Source: Pedobacter sp. KBW06 (GTDB lineage Bacteria; Bacteroidota; Bacteroidia; Sphingobacteriales; Sphingobacteriaceae). From it: a DNA stretch of 64,000 bases. Below are positions 33,378 to 42,801 of this stretch, piece by piece (within the stretch, counting starts at the first letter, position 1; the number at the start of each line of letters is the position of its first letter). The stretch covers positions 594,853 through 658,852 of the forward strand of contig NZ_QAJL01000005.1 of the NCBI RefSeq assembly GCF_003852525.1, in the 5' to 3' direction. A program made the translations under genes and the position numbers. The notes under the pieces are model-generated. The model saw only the letters and a program-made list of their open reading frames with translations. It was not told the DNA's origin and did no database searches.

Positions 33378-34409
33378 ATGAAGAAATACCTGATCCTGGC
33401 GCTTTTAAGCGGGAGTCTGCAAGTCGACGCGCAGACTAAAAACGTAGGTTTCATCCCCTATAAGGACGGAAATAAAATTGATGTGCTCATTGATGGCGCT
33501 CTTTTTAGCAGTTTTCTCTATTCCAGTCAACTCGAAAAACCCATCTTATATCCATTAAATACAGCAAGCGGACAAACCATTACCCGTGGATTTCCACTGA
33601 ACCCCAGGGACCAGGAAAGAACAGACCACCCGCACCATGTTGGCTTATGGCTAAATTATGAAAGCGTGAACGGACTTGATTTCTGGAACAATTCCTATAA
33701 TATTCCCGCAGAGAAGAAAAGCAAATACGGCTGGATCAGGTCGGTGGAGGTTGTTCAGACCAAAGCCGGGGCTAAAGAAGGAAAGCTGGTTTATACCGCT
33801 AACTGGGAAAGACAAGACCGGCATGTATTGCTGAAAGAACGGACTACGCTGGTATTCTCCGGGACAGCCCATACCAGAACTGTTGACAGAATTACGACCC
33901 TGACCGCAGTAAAGGATACCGTCTTTTTCAAAGATGTGAAAGATGGAATGCTGGGCCTGCGGGTGACCAAAGAACTTGAAATGCCTTCCAATCAGGTGGC
34001 AGAGTTTAGTGACAGCCAGGGCAACCGCACTAAAGTATCTGCTTCTACGAACGGGGCAAACGGAGATTACCTCACGAGCGCCGGAAAAAAAGGAAACGAG
34101 GCCTGGGGAACCAGGGCAGACTGGTGCCTGTTGTCGGGAATAAAAGAGGGACAGGAAATCTCTGTGGCCATCATTGACCACCCTAAAAATCCCGGCTACC
34201 CTACTTACTGGCACGCCCGTGATTATGGCTTATTTGCCGCAAATCCGCTCGGCCAGGAAGTGTTCAGCAAGGGAAAGGAAAGTTTAAACCTGCGCTTACT
34301 GCCAGGAACATCAGTGACCTTCCGCTACCGGGTGCTGCTCAGCTCCTCAGAGAAGCCAGACATTTCCAATCTGCAAAAACAAGCATTAGAATTCAGTAAA
34401 ATCAAATAA
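33378..34409 (+). CDS. PmoA-like/DUF6807 family secreted protein
   Basis: A 343-residue protein with signal peptide (MKKYLILALLSGSLQVDAQ). It matches the family often annotated as methane-monooxygenase PmoA-like (DUF6807), with the signature QERTDHPHHVGLWLNYE and ADWCLLSGIKEGQEIS. The name is misleading: these proteins are found in saccharide operons and are probably beta-sandwich carbohydrate-active or binding proteins. First gene of a four-gene plus-strand operon with DUF1080 and Gfo/Idh/MocA genes, which supports a sugar-related periplasmic role. Confidence 0.85.
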   Translation: MKKYLILALLSGSLQVDAQTKNVGFIPYKDGNKIDVLIDGALFSSFLYSSQLEKPILYPLNTASGQTITRGFPLNPRDQERTDHPHHVGLWLNYESVNGLDFWNNSYNIPAEKKSKYGWIRSVEVVQTKAGAKEGKLVYTANWERQDRHVLLKERTTLVFSGTAHTRTVDRITTLTAVKDTVFFKDVKDGMLGLRVTKELEMPSNQVAEFSDSQGNRTKVSASTNGANGDYLTSAGKKGNEAWGTRADWCLLSGIKEGQEISVAIIDHPKNPGYPTYWHARDYGLFAANPLGQEVFSKGKESLNLRLLPGTSVTFRYRVLLSSSEKPDISNLQKQALEFSKIK

Positions 34410-34441
34410 GAACCACCTAAAACAGCAGTAAACACACACAA

Positions 34442-35803
34442 ATGAAAAGTAAAAAATTATTAGTCTTAGCCGCCTTATTCCTTGGCACTGCCCCCATGAC
34501 CCTGCAGGCCCAGAGCCAGAAATGGCAGAACCTGTTTAACGGAAAGGACCTTACCGGATGGAAACAGCTCAACGGGCAGGCAAAATATGAAGCGGTTAAC
34601 GGGGAAATTGTGGGCACTACGGTATCCAATCAACCCAATTCCTTTCTGACCACAGAAAAAAATTACGGGGACTTTATCCTGGAACTGGAACTATGGGTAG
34701 ACCCATCCATGAATTCAGGTGTGCAGATCCGGAGCGAAAGCAAGGCCGATTATGCCAATGGCAGGGTTCATGGCTATCAGGTAGAGATCGATCCTTCCGA
34801 CAGACAGTTCAGTGGTGGGATTTACGACGAATCAAGAAGAGGCTGGTTATATCCTTTGGACATCAATCCGGCAGGAAAAGCAGCTTTCAAAAATAACCAA
34901 TGGAATAAATACCGCGTAGAATGTATTGGCAACTCCATCAGAACCTGGGTAAACGGTATCCCGACCGCAAATGTGGTGGATGCCATGACCCCCAGCGGAT
35001 TTATCGCCCTGCAGGTTCATAGCATCGGCAAAAATGACCAGCCGGGTAAACAGATCCGCTGGCGCAATATCCGCATTCAGACAACAAACCTTAAACCTTC
35101 TAAAAATGACGGAATATTTGTCGTGAACCTTGTTCCAAATGACCTGTCTTCTCAGGAAAAAGCAGAAGGCTATTCCTTATTATGGGATGGTAAAACAAGC
35201 AAAGGATGGAAAGGCGCCTATAAATCAACCTTCCCGAAAACAGGCTGGTTTATGATTGATGGAGAGCTGAGTGTTCAGAAATCCACTGGCGCAGAATCTA
35301 CCAATGGTGGTGATATTGTAACGGAAAAACAGTATTCCGCATTTGAACTGAAATTTGATTTCAAATTAACTGAAGGTGCAAATAGCGGGATTAAATATTT
35401 TGTAACGCTGACAGAAGGAAACAAAGGTTCGGCAATCGGCCCGGAATATCAGATTCTTGACGATGCGAAACATCCGGATGCAAAACTTGGAAAAGGCGGC
35501 AACCGTACCCTGGGCTCTTTGTACGACCTGATCGCAAGCAAAAAGATCCCCAATGCGCAAAAGAAAATCGGGGAATGGAACAGGGGCCTGATCAGGGTTT
35601 ATCCGGATAATAAAATTGAATACTGGTTAAACGGCTATAAAATCCTGGAATATACCAGAGGATCAGCAGAATTTCTTGCCCTGGTGGCTGGCAGCAAATA
35701 CAAGGACTGGAAAAATTTCGGAATGGCAGCAAAAGGCCATATCCTGATTCAGGACCATGGCGATCAGGTTTCTTTCAGAAGCATTAAATTAAAACAACTT
35801 TAA
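34442..35803 (+). CDS. Secreted protein with two DUF1080 (3-keto-disaccharide hydrolase) domains
   Basis: A 453-residue protein with signal peptide (MKSKKLLVLAALFLGTAPMT). Two DUF1080 jelly-roll domains are visible: the first begins QNLFNGKDLTGWKQLNG (about residue 30) with DFILELELWVDPSMNSGVQI; the second begins SLLWDGKTSKGWKGAY (about residue 245) with FELKFDFKLTEGANSGIKYF. The family is now linked to cleavage of 3-keto-glycosides. With two oxidoreductases downstream this suggests oxidation at C3 followed by glycoside breakage. Whether both domains are catalytic is unknown. Confidence 0.88.
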   Translation: MKSKKLLVLAALFLGTAPMTLQAQSQKWQNLFNGKDLTGWKQLNGQAKYEAVNGEIVGTTVSNQPNSFLTTEKNYGDFILELELWVDPSMNSGVQIRSESKADYANGRVHGYQVEIDPSDRQFSGGIYDESRRGWLYPLDINPAGKAAFKNNQWNKYRVECIGNSIRTWVNGIPTANVVDAMTPSGFIALQVHSIGKNDQPGKQIRWRNIRIQTTNLKPSKNDGIFVVNLVPNDLSSQEKAEGYSLLWDGKTSKGWKGAYKSTFPKTGWFMIDGELSVQKSTGAESTNGGDIVTEKQYSAFELKFDFKLTEGANSGIKYFVTLTEGNKGSAIGPEYQILDDAKHPDAKLGKGGNRTLGSLYDLIASKKIPNAQKKIGEWNRGLIRVYPDNKIEYWLNGYKILEYTRGSAEFLALVAGSKYKDWKNFGMAAKGHILIQDHGDQVSFRSIKLKQL

Positions 35804-35815
35804 ATCCCACTGTGT

Positions 35816-37174
35816 ATGTTATCCTCAAGAAGAAAATTCATTAAACAATCGGCAATTGCCGCTGCAGGAACCTATATGGGAACAATGGGTTTAAGTGCAA
35901 AAAGCTATGGAAATATCATTGGTGCCAACGACCGGGTAAGGGTTGGCGTGGTCGGCTTCTCTGACCGCTTTGCCAGCTCCCTCCTGCCCAGTTTCTTAAA
36001 CCACCATAAAGAACTCAACTTCGACATCGCTGCAGTTTCTGACCTCTGGAATTACCGCAGGAACCTCGGTGTGGACCTGCTCAAAACAAAACTCGGGCAT
36101 GACATCACTGCATGCCGGAACAATGAAGAATTATACAACCTGAAAGATATTGATGCCGTGATTGTCAGCACTGCTGATTTTCAACATGCGGTTCATGCCA
36201 TGGAAGCCATCAGGGCCAAATGTGATGTGTATTGCGAAAAACCCTTTGCGGAAACGATGGAAGATGCCCGTGCCGCTTTGAAGGCCGTTAAAGCATCCAA
36301 ACAAATTGTTCAGATCGGTTCGCAGAGAAGAAGCGGCGGCAACTACAAGGCAGCTTCCAAATTTATTCAGGACGGTAAGTTTGGCGACATCACCATGGTA
36401 GAACTCAGCTGGAATGTAAACCAGCCGGGGCGCTGGCGCAGACCAGAATTGGTGGCAAAATTAAAACAGGAAGACACCGACTGGAAGCGCTTCCTCATCA
36501 ACCGTCCTTTTGAAGAATGGGATCCGCGCAAATACCTGGAGTACCGTTTGTTCTGGCCCTATTCGTCGGGGATGCCGGGACAATGGATGTCGCACCAGAT
36601 TGATACGGTACATTGGTTTACCGGGCTCAAACACCCGAGAAGCGTGGTGGCCAATGGAGGGATTTACCAATGGAAAGATGGCCGCCGGAACTGGGATACC
36701 ACGACCGCAGTATTCGATTATGGCAAAGCCGATGACCCGCAAAACGGGTTTCAGGTGGTCTTCACTTCCAGGATGCACAATGGTGATGAAAACCCCGCAG
36801 AGATTTACTATGCCAATGGCGGAGAGCTGAACCTGAATACCAATATGGTTTCTCCAAAAGGCGGATTAAAAGCCAATGCAGCCAGTGCGATGCACATGCA
36901 GCCCAATTTGCTGCCGGAACTAAAGCTGACCGATATGGTAGAGAAAGTGGCCGCCTCGGCCAATACAGGTGGAGATAAGCTGACTTCTGCCCATATGCGG
37001 AACTGGATGGAATGTGTGCGCAGCCGGGAGCAAACGAATGCGCCGGTAGAAGCAGGTTATTACCATTCGATCGCAAATATCATGACCAATGCTGCCGCAA
37101 GAACCGGTAAAAAAGCGACCTTCGATGAAAGAACGCAGGAAGTGATGGTGGATGGTAAAGTATTTAAATATTAA
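35816..37174 (+). CDS. Gfo/Idh/MocA family oxidoreductase, exported, copy 1
   Basis: A 452-residue oxidoreductase with a twin-arginine-like leader (MLSSRRKFIKQSAIAAAGTY). The Rossmann start reads VRVGVVGFSDRF, where the usual GxGxxG is altered to GFSDR, a deviation worth noting. The dinucleotide and active-site EKP motif is present as YCEKPFAETM. The C-terminal domain covers residues about 165-450. Family members oxidise sugars using tightly bound or soluble NAD(P). Its gene follows the DUF1080 gene by 12 bases and precedes a second copy by 2. Confidence 0.88.
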   Translation: MLSSRRKFIKQSAIAAAGTYMGTMGLSAKSYGNIIGANDRVRVGVVGFSDRFASSLLPSFLNHHKELNFDIAAVSDLWNYRRNLGVDLLKTKLGHDITACRNNEELYNLKDIDAVIVSTADFQHAVHAMEAIRAKCDVYCEKPFAETMEDARAALKAVKASKQIVQIGSQRRSGGNYKAASKFIQDGKFGDITMVELSWNVNQPGRWRRPELVAKLKQEDTDWKRFLINRPFEEWDPRKYLEYRLFWPYSSGMPGQWMSHQIDTVHWFTGLKHPRSVVANGGIYQWKDGRRNWDTTTAVFDYGKADDPQNGFQVVFTSRMHNGDENPAEIYYANGGELNLNTNMVSPKGGLKANAASAMHMQPNLLPELKLTDMVEKVAASANTGGDKLTSAHMRNWMECVRSREQTNAPVEAGYYHSIANIMTNAAARTGKKATFDERTQEVMVDGKVFKY

Positions 37175-37176
37175 AC

Positions 37177-38379
37177 ATGTTCAGAAGAGAATTCATACAA
37201 AATACAGGCATCCTTGCGGGCGGATTATTGCTCCCTAAGGATATGTTTGGAAGAACAGCTGCCGGAGATCAGGAAGGAAGGATCAAAGTCGCCGTTATAG
37301 GTTGCGGAGACCGGGGAAAAGGATTGCTTCATATTGCAGCCCAGCTTCCCGCAGAATTTGAAGTCGCGGCGATTTGTGATGTACTGGATTTCAGACTCAA
37401 AGAAACCTTAAAACAACAGCCGGGATTAAAGCAATACCAGGATTACCGTGCCCTGCTCGATGATAAAACGATCAGGGCAGTGTTTATTTCCACACCTTTG
37501 AACATGCATTTTCCGATCGCTGTAGCTGCGCTGCAAGCCGGAAAGCATGTGTATCTGGAAAAAACCATGACCTATAACATTACCGAGGCTTTAGATCTGG
37601 TAAAGATCGTGAAACAGCATCCGGATCAGATTCTGCAGGTAGGTCATCAATACCGCTATGCACCTATTTACTATAAGGTCAAAGAGATGATCGATAAAGG
37701 TTATCTGGGGAAAGTGACGCAGATCGACAGTCGCTGGGACAGGAACAACAACTGGCGCAGAAGTGTTCCGGAGCCTTCACTGGAACGAAAGATCAACTGG
37801 CGGATGTACAAAGAGTATTCCGGAGGCCTGATGGCCGAACTGCTTTCCCATCAGATGGACTTCATCAACTGGGCTTTTGATACCCATCCTCAGGAAATCT
37901 TCGCCACTGGCGGAATCGACTTTTACAAGGATGGCAGGGAGACTTACGACAATGTCCAGGTAATGTTCCGTTATGCCAAAGAAGGAATGATCGGGAACTT
38001 CGGAACCACACTGGCAAATGAGCGCGACAGCTATTTGTTTAAGCTGAAGGGCACAAAAGGAACGATTTCCCTATTGGTGAATGACGCGATATTTTATCCT
38101 GAAAAAAGCAATAGAAAAGAACTGGAAACCGTTGACGGGGTAACTGGTGCCACAAAAATTGTTTGGGACAAGGATGGCGGAATTCCGATCAGGACAGATC
38201 TTCCCGGTAAAGATGGGACTTACTATTCACTGAAAGACTTTCATCGCGCAATCGCAGAGAAAAAACAACCGGATTCCAATGTGATTACCGGAGCCAGAAC
38301 CGCAATATGCGTCCACCTCGCTAATAAAGCTTTGTATGAGGAACGCATAGAGAAATGGGACAGCAAGTATAATGTTTAA
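37177..38379 (+). CDS. Gfo/Idh/MocA family oxidoreductase, exported, copy 2
   Basis: A 400-residue relative of the preceding protein with a shorter leader (MFRREFIQNTGILAGGLLLP). The Rossmann motif is canonical (VAVIGCGDRGKG), but the EKP motif is changed to EKT in VYLEKTMTYN. The lysine that usually polarises the sugar hydroxyl is kept. Two different paralogues side by side suggest either a heterodimer or two oxidations of one sugar. Last gene of the operon; a long hairpin follows. Confidence 0.88.
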   Translation: MFRREFIQNTGILAGGLLLPKDMFGRTAAGDQEGRIKVAVIGCGDRGKGLLHIAAQLPAEFEVAAICDVLDFRLKETLKQQPGLKQYQDYRALLDDKTIRAVFISTPLNMHFPIAVAALQAGKHVYLEKTMTYNITEALDLVKIVKQHPDQILQVGHQYRYAPIYYKVKEMIDKGYLGKVTQIDSRWDRNNNWRRSVPEPSLERKINWRMYKEYSGGLMAELLSHQMDFINWAFDTHPQEIFATGGIDFYKDGRETYDNVQVMFRYAKEGMIGNFGTTLANERDSYLFKLKGTKGTISLLVNDAIFYPEKSNRKELETVDGVTGATKIVWDKDGGIPIRTDLPGKDGTYYSLKDFHRAIAEKKQPDSNVITGARTAICVHLANKALYEERIEKWDSKYNV

Positions 38380-38384
38380 ATTTC

Positions 38385-38440
38385 CCTGTCTGCAGAAGAA
38401 CCGTTAAAGCCTTAAATTTACCAGTTCTTCTGCGGACAGG
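38385..38440. repeat. 17-bp hairpin between convergent genes
   Basis: 38385-38401 (CCTGTCTGCAGAAGAAC) pairs with 38424-38440 over 17 bp with one G-T wobble. The right arm lies within the last codons of the convergent porP/sprF-like gene. There is no T-run, so it may act as a Rho-independent-like block or an mRNA 3'-end stabiliser for both transcripts. Confidence 0.65.
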
Positions 38441-39431
38441 TTACTTTGTATCTGTTGTTTAGCAGAATTCCCAATACCACCTCATGACTTCCCGTACTGA
38501 CTTTGCCCAACTCGGAAGTCGTAAAATCATAAGAATAGCCCAATACAAAGAGCGAGCTGACGTTAAAGCCTGCAAGCAGTGCAAAGGCATCGTTGGAACG
38601 ATAACTCGCCCCCAACCAGAACTTGTCTTTAAAAGCAAACTTTAAGTTTACATCTGTTGATATTGGTGTCGGACTAACATATTTAAACATCACAGAAGGC
38701 AGGGCAGCAATCTCATCGCTAACGAAAAACTTATAACCACCAGTCAGAAATACATGCGGGACTTGTTTTCCCTGGTTATAGTTATCATCTTCGCTGAAAC
38801 TGATGGGCCTGTTCAGGAGCTGCTGGGCAGAAAGCCCCGCAAAAAAATTGGCCCCATAAAGCCAGAGCCCCGCTGCGAGGTCGGGTTTTAATTTATTATT
38901 TGCATTTTCAGAGATTGCCGGATCAAAGTTATTCTCCAGGCTGATCTTGGAAATGTCCAGCATCAACCTCGAAATCCCCCCTGCGATGCCTACGCTCAGG
39001 TTTAATTTCGGGGAAAGCCCCAGGTGGTAGGCATAAGTGATCTTGAAATCACTGCTCGTGATCGGGCCTGTTCTGTCCACCACTCCATACACACCTATGC
39101 CATGGTGTGGCTCTAAGGCCATATAGGTATGCACATAGCTTCTCTTCATCGGGTTGTTTCCCTTTTCATCAAAGGAATTAGAGTTCCCATACAGGTATTG
39201 TTTTCCCAAAGGCATGTGCACAGAAAAATATGCTGTAATCGGCGCCTGGTCTATTCCACGCCATTGATTTCTGTATCCGAATTTAACGTCGGTATAATTC
39301 TCTATCCCGGAAATGGCAGGATTCAATATATAGTTGTTGAATATATACTGGGTATACTGAGGCCTTTGTTGCGCTTTACACAACATGGCAACGCTCAATA
39401 ATAAATGGGTAAACAATACTCCTTTAGACAC
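38418..39431 (-). CDS. PorP/SprF family type IX secretion membrane protein
   Basis: A 337-residue outer-membrane protein. The leader is followed by the family hallmark RPQYTQYIFNNYILNPAISG and GYRNQWRGIDQAP; the rest has alternating strands and a C-terminal aromatic end (KNW), as in a 14-strand barrel. PorP/SprF proteins bind T9SS cargo with type B sorting domains and attach it to the surface. Normally the gene sits beside its large adhesin; here no such gene is next to it. The start is a GTG at 39431; a TTG five codons later is possible. Confidence 0.9.
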   Translation of the reverse strand: MSKGVLFTHLLLSVAMLCKAQQRPQYTQYIFNNYILNPAISGIENYTDVKFGYRNQWRGIDQAPITAYFSVHMPLGKQYLYGNSNSFDEKGNNPMKRSYVHTYMALEPHHGIGVYGVVDRTGPITSSDFKITYAYHLGLSPKLNLSVGIAGGISRLMLDISKISLENNFDPAISENANNKLKPDLAAGLWLYGANFFAGLSAQQLLNRPISFSEDDNYNQGKQVPHVFLTGGYKFFVSDEIAALPSVMFKYVSPTPISTDVNLKFAFKDKFWLGASYRSNDAFALLAGFNVSSLFVLGYSYDFTTSELGKVSTGSHEVVLGILLNNRYKVTCPQKNW

Positions 39432-39500
39432 ACCACTAATCTAGATAGATATAATTAGTTAAACAAATTTCTAATTACCAAATATTTTATCGTAATATAA

Positions 39501-39528
39501 ATAATATTTCATTTTTGAAATATTATTG
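39501..39528. repeat. AT-only perfect inverted repeat
   Basis: AATAATATTTC pairs perfectly with GAAATATTATT around a six-base loop, 70 bases upstream of the porP/sprF-like start and downstream of the terminator of the symporter gene. It could be an operator, but AT-rich dyads arise easily by chance. Confidence 0.4.
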
Positions 39529-39581
39529 GTGTTTAAATCAAATTAGTGGCTTTTATATCGGAATACTGAAGGGATGATCAC

Positions 39582-39617
39582 AAAAAAAACGCCTTCATTA
39601 TGCATGAAGGCGTTTTT
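39582..39617 (-). terminator. Intrinsic terminator of the symporter gene
   Basis: CGCCTTCAT (39590-39598) pairs perfectly with 39604-39612. On the minus strand a run of eight U follows the stem. It lies 22 bases after the stop of the sodium/sugar symporter. Confidence 0.9.
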
Positions 39618-39638
39618 CTTATATCTCAATTCCTCTCC

Positions 39639-41324
39639 TTACCAGAAGGCCGAATACAAGGCAACAATTAAGGCCATGATGATTACTGCACCAATTGCAA
39701 ATGAAGTGGATACTTTAAACATCTTAACGTCGATTTCGAGGCCTTTAGGAACGATTCCTTTTTTGTTCTCATAAATACTGATCAGGTACATACCCAGGAT
39801 ACAGACTGCGAACACGATCAGCATTCTATCCATAAACGGAATTTCAAATACACCTGAAGAATTGGCTACTGCCCATCCGTACTCGTATAAACCTGAAAGG
39901 TCAACCCATCCAGGTAAGAATTTAAGGACTACCGAAACGATGAAACCACCGATGGTAGCGAATAATGCGGCATTGGAGGTTGTTTTCTTCCAGAAGAACC
40001 CAAGAATAAACATGGCAAAGATTCCCGGAGATACAAATCCTGTATATTCCTGAATGTACTGGAACCCTTGTTTTCCTTCTCCCATCAGGGCATCACCTAC
40101 GATCAGCGAAAGTACAACAGCAATCAGCATAGATACCACTACCGTGATCTTTCCTACGTTGACCATTCTTTGCTCTCCGGCATTAGGTTCGAATGCTTTC
40201 TTATAAATATCAAGGGTAAAAATTGTGGCGATACTGTTTGCTTTTCCGGCAAGGGAAGCAACAATGGCTGCAGTTAAAGCTGCAAAGGAAAGTCCTTTTA
40301 AGCCAACCGGCAACAGACCAAGTAAAGCTGGATAAGCTTTGTTTGGATCCTGAACACCAGAGGCAGTCAGCAGGCTGTTTCCATTTATGCCACCCATATT
40401 GTCTTTAACGATTAAGTATACAGCAATACCAGGAATCACGACAATCACCGGCATCAGCATTTTCAAAAAGGCTGCAAATAAAAGACCTGATCTGGCAACC
40501 GGTAACGAAGCACCCAATGCCCTTTGCGTAATGTACTGGTTACAACCCCAGTAACTCAGGTTGGCAATCCACATCCCTCCGATCAGGACACTTAATCCCG
40601 GAAGGTCCATATAATTCGGGTTATCCTTTTTAAAGATCAGGTGGAAGTGTTCTGAAGCACCTGTCTTCAGCAATCCAAAACCTTTTATGATTCCTTCTCC
40701 ACCGGAGATTAGATTTAAAGCGATATAAGTAGCGACCAGTCCACCAAGAATCAGGAAGAAAACCTGGATCACATCGGTATAGCCAATTACCTTCATTCCA
40801 CCGAGGGTAATGAAAATGGCAAATATGGCAAGTGCAAGGATACAGGCAGTAAGGTCAAGTCCTGAAATTCCGCTGATGGCCAATGCACCCAGATAAAGGA
40901 TAGACATCAGGTTCACAACAATGTACAGCATCAGCCAGAATACGGCCATGATCATCGCCACCTTTTCATTGTAACGCTGGCTCAGAAACTGAGGCATGGT
41001 AAAGATCTTATTCTTTAGATAGACCGGCATAAAGAACACTGCAACAATGATTAATGTTGCGGAAGCCATCCACTCGTAGGCAGAAATGGCGAGACCGAGT
41101 TTAAATCCGGAACCACTCATTCCAATCATCTGCTCTGCAGAGATGTTAGAGGCAATCAGGGAGGCACCAATGGCCCACCAGGTTAGAGAACCTTCGGCTA
41201 AAAAATAGTCTTTAGAGTCTGCCGATGCAGTCTTCTTTTTGTAGTAAATCCAGAAACCGTAGGAGGATACGATGACGAAGTAAATGAAAAATACGATGTA
41301 ATCGTATTTGTGAAGTGAGCTCAT
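39639..41324 (-). CDS. Sodium/sugar symporter of the SSS family
   Basis: A 561-residue transporter with about 14 membrane helices. The N-terminal FLAEGSLTWWAIGASLIASNISAEQMIGMSGSGF block is diagnostic of vSGLT-like sodium/glucose symporters; the conserved Na+-site region SFAALTAAIVASLAGKANS is also present. It would import a sugar with Na+ across the inner membrane. It is monocistronic, with its own terminator. Being close to the DUF1080/Gfo operon it could feed the same pathway, but it is on the other strand. Confidence 0.93.
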   Translation of the reverse strand: MSSLHKYDYIVFFIYFVIVSSYGFWIYYKKKTASADSKDYFLAEGSLTWWAIGASLIASNISAEQMIGMSGSGFKLGLAISAYEWMASATLIIVAVFFMPVYLKNKIFTMPQFLSQRYNEKVAMIMAVFWLMLYIVVNLMSILYLGALAISGISGLDLTACILALAIFAIFITLGGMKVIGYTDVIQVFFLILGGLVATYIALNLISGGEGIIKGFGLLKTGASEHFHLIFKKDNPNYMDLPGLSVLIGGMWIANLSYWGCNQYITQRALGASLPVARSGLLFAAFLKMLMPVIVVIPGIAVYLIVKDNMGGINGNSLLTASGVQDPNKAYPALLGLLPVGLKGLSFAALTAAIVASLAGKANSIATIFTLDIYKKAFEPNAGEQRMVNVGKITVVVSMLIAVVLSLIVGDALMGEGKQGFQYIQEYTGFVSPGIFAMFILGFFWKKTTSNAALFATIGGFIVSVVLKFLPGWVDLSGLYEYGWAVANSSGVFEIPFMDRMLIVFAVCILGMYLISIYENKKGIVPKGLEIDVKMFKVSTSFAIGAVIIMALIVALYSAFW

Positions 41325-41362
41325 TGTGGTTTAAATGTTGATTAGCTAGCTAAAATATAAAT

Positions 41363-41405
41363 TTATTTGGCATAACTTCCAGAAAGTAGCAGAAAAGCCA
41401 AATAA
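41363..41405. repeat. Weak inverted repeat between symporter and MFS genes
   Basis: TTATTTGGC pairs with GCCAAATAA (41397-41405) around a 25-base spacer. It lies downstream of the MFS gene on the minus strand and could help end that transcript, but the long spacer and lack of a clean U-run make this uncertain. Confidence 0.3.
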
Positions 41406-41435
41406 TTTTAAATGCAGGCTTAAGCCCGAAGTTGA

Positions 41436-42623
41436 TCAGGAAGTTGATTCCGGAATCAAAGGCTTTGGTTTATAGATGAATTGCAAATAAACGAGCGCCA
41501 TCAGCGTAATTCCTGTACAATAATAAAAAGTAACCGGAATCATTGCGAGATCATCAATAAACAGCCATCCTGCAAGTAATGCGCCTAATCCGATACCGGC
41601 TTCCAATGCGATGTACATCGTGGCCATTGCCTTGCCGCGGTGCAGCGGATTGCTCAGGTCTACCGTCCATGCGGTGGCTGTTGGAGAGAGCATCCCGGTA
41701 GCAACACCGTAGAGCGCTGAGGCCGACATCAGCATTACAGAGGAGTCCGATACCGCGATCCAGAACAGGGAGATGGCCAGCAGGAACAGAGAGATTTTTA
41801 AGATAATCGGTCTTCCATAACGGTCTGAAGCCTTTCCTGCAACAAAGCGGATCAAAAGGGAAGTCAATGTAAAAACCATAAAGAACAGCCCTTTGTTGCT
41901 CGTTCCAAGGTGTTTACTCCAGTCGGAGATTACGGTGAGGATAGCGCCATAGCTCACATAACTCAGGAAAATGATGATCACCGAGGGAATTACCCTCCAT
42001 TCGATGATGTCTTTTCTGCTGATCTTTAAATGAGCGAACCTGAATTTCTCTTTATTGGGCAATGTTTCTTTCATATTCGCCAGGATCACAATGGACAACA
42101 GCGCGAACAAGGAGGAACAATAGAAAAGGATATTGATGGAATAATGATCGGTGATCGTACTCCCGATTGCCGGGCCAATGGCCAGTCCGGTGCTGAAACA
42201 AACCCCATGCACCCCCATGGCTTCTCCCCATCGGTTAACCGGCACAAGGTCTGCAACATAAGCCGCGGTAGCTGTAGGTTTAAATCCGGTAGAAAAGCCG
42301 TGAATTAACCGCAGAAAAAGAAAACCGGCAACAGTAGTGAGTAGCGGATACAGGAAACCGCATACAAAACAAACGAGTGAACCTACGGCCATCACGGGTA
42401 CCCTTCCAATGGTATCTGTCAGCTTTCCGCTGAATGGCCTGGAGATCCCCGCGGTAAGTGTAAATAATGCAATGATCAGTCCTTTGTACTCCGCTCCTCC
42501 CATATTGCTTAAATAGGCCGGCAATTCCGGAATCAACATGTTGAAACTTGCGGAAAAGAGAAATGAGCTCAAACAAACAAGTCCAAACTGTAAAGTATAA
42601 ATGGTATCGGAAGATCGCTGCAT
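41436..42623 (-). CDS. MFS transporter
   Basis: A 395-residue major facilitator with 12 predicted helices. The loop 2-3 motif appears as GKLTDTIGRVPVM and its counterpart in the second half as GKASDRYGRPIIL. Such proteins export drugs or move small solutes; the substrate cannot be predicted, though the layout resembles arabinose/drug efflux members. The ATG at 42623 (MQRSSDTIYT) is preferred over a TTG eight codons upstream. Confidence 0.88.
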   Translation of the reverse strand: MQRSSDTIYTLQFGLVCLSSFLFSASFNMLIPELPAYLSNMGGAEYKGLIIALFTLTAGISRPFSGKLTDTIGRVPVMAVGSLVCFVCGFLYPLLTTVAGFLFLRLIHGFSTGFKPTATAAYVADLVPVNRWGEAMGVHGVCFSTGLAIGPAIGSTITDHYSINILFYCSSLFALLSIVILANMKETLPNKEKFRFAHLKISRKDIIEWRVIPSVIIIFLSYVSYGAILTVISDWSKHLGTSNKGLFFMVFTLTSLLIRFVAGKASDRYGRPIILKISLFLLAISLFWIAVSDSSVMLMSASALYGVATGMLSPTATAWTVDLSNPLHRGKAMATMYIALEAGIGLGALLAGWLFIDDLAMIPVTFYYCTGITLMALVYLQFIYKPKPLIPESTS

Positions 42624-42801
42624 CGGAAAGGAATGGATATCCGCCAAAGATAGGTAAATATCATTCTTATGAAAACCGGATAAGTTGAAAACTATTTATG
42701 TTAGCAACATAGGTTTAAAACTAAAATAATTAGTAATATTGTATCTCCGTTATTCAGTATTGCCAAACGGAAGGATGAGGAATTAATTTAGCTTAAAAAA
42801 T

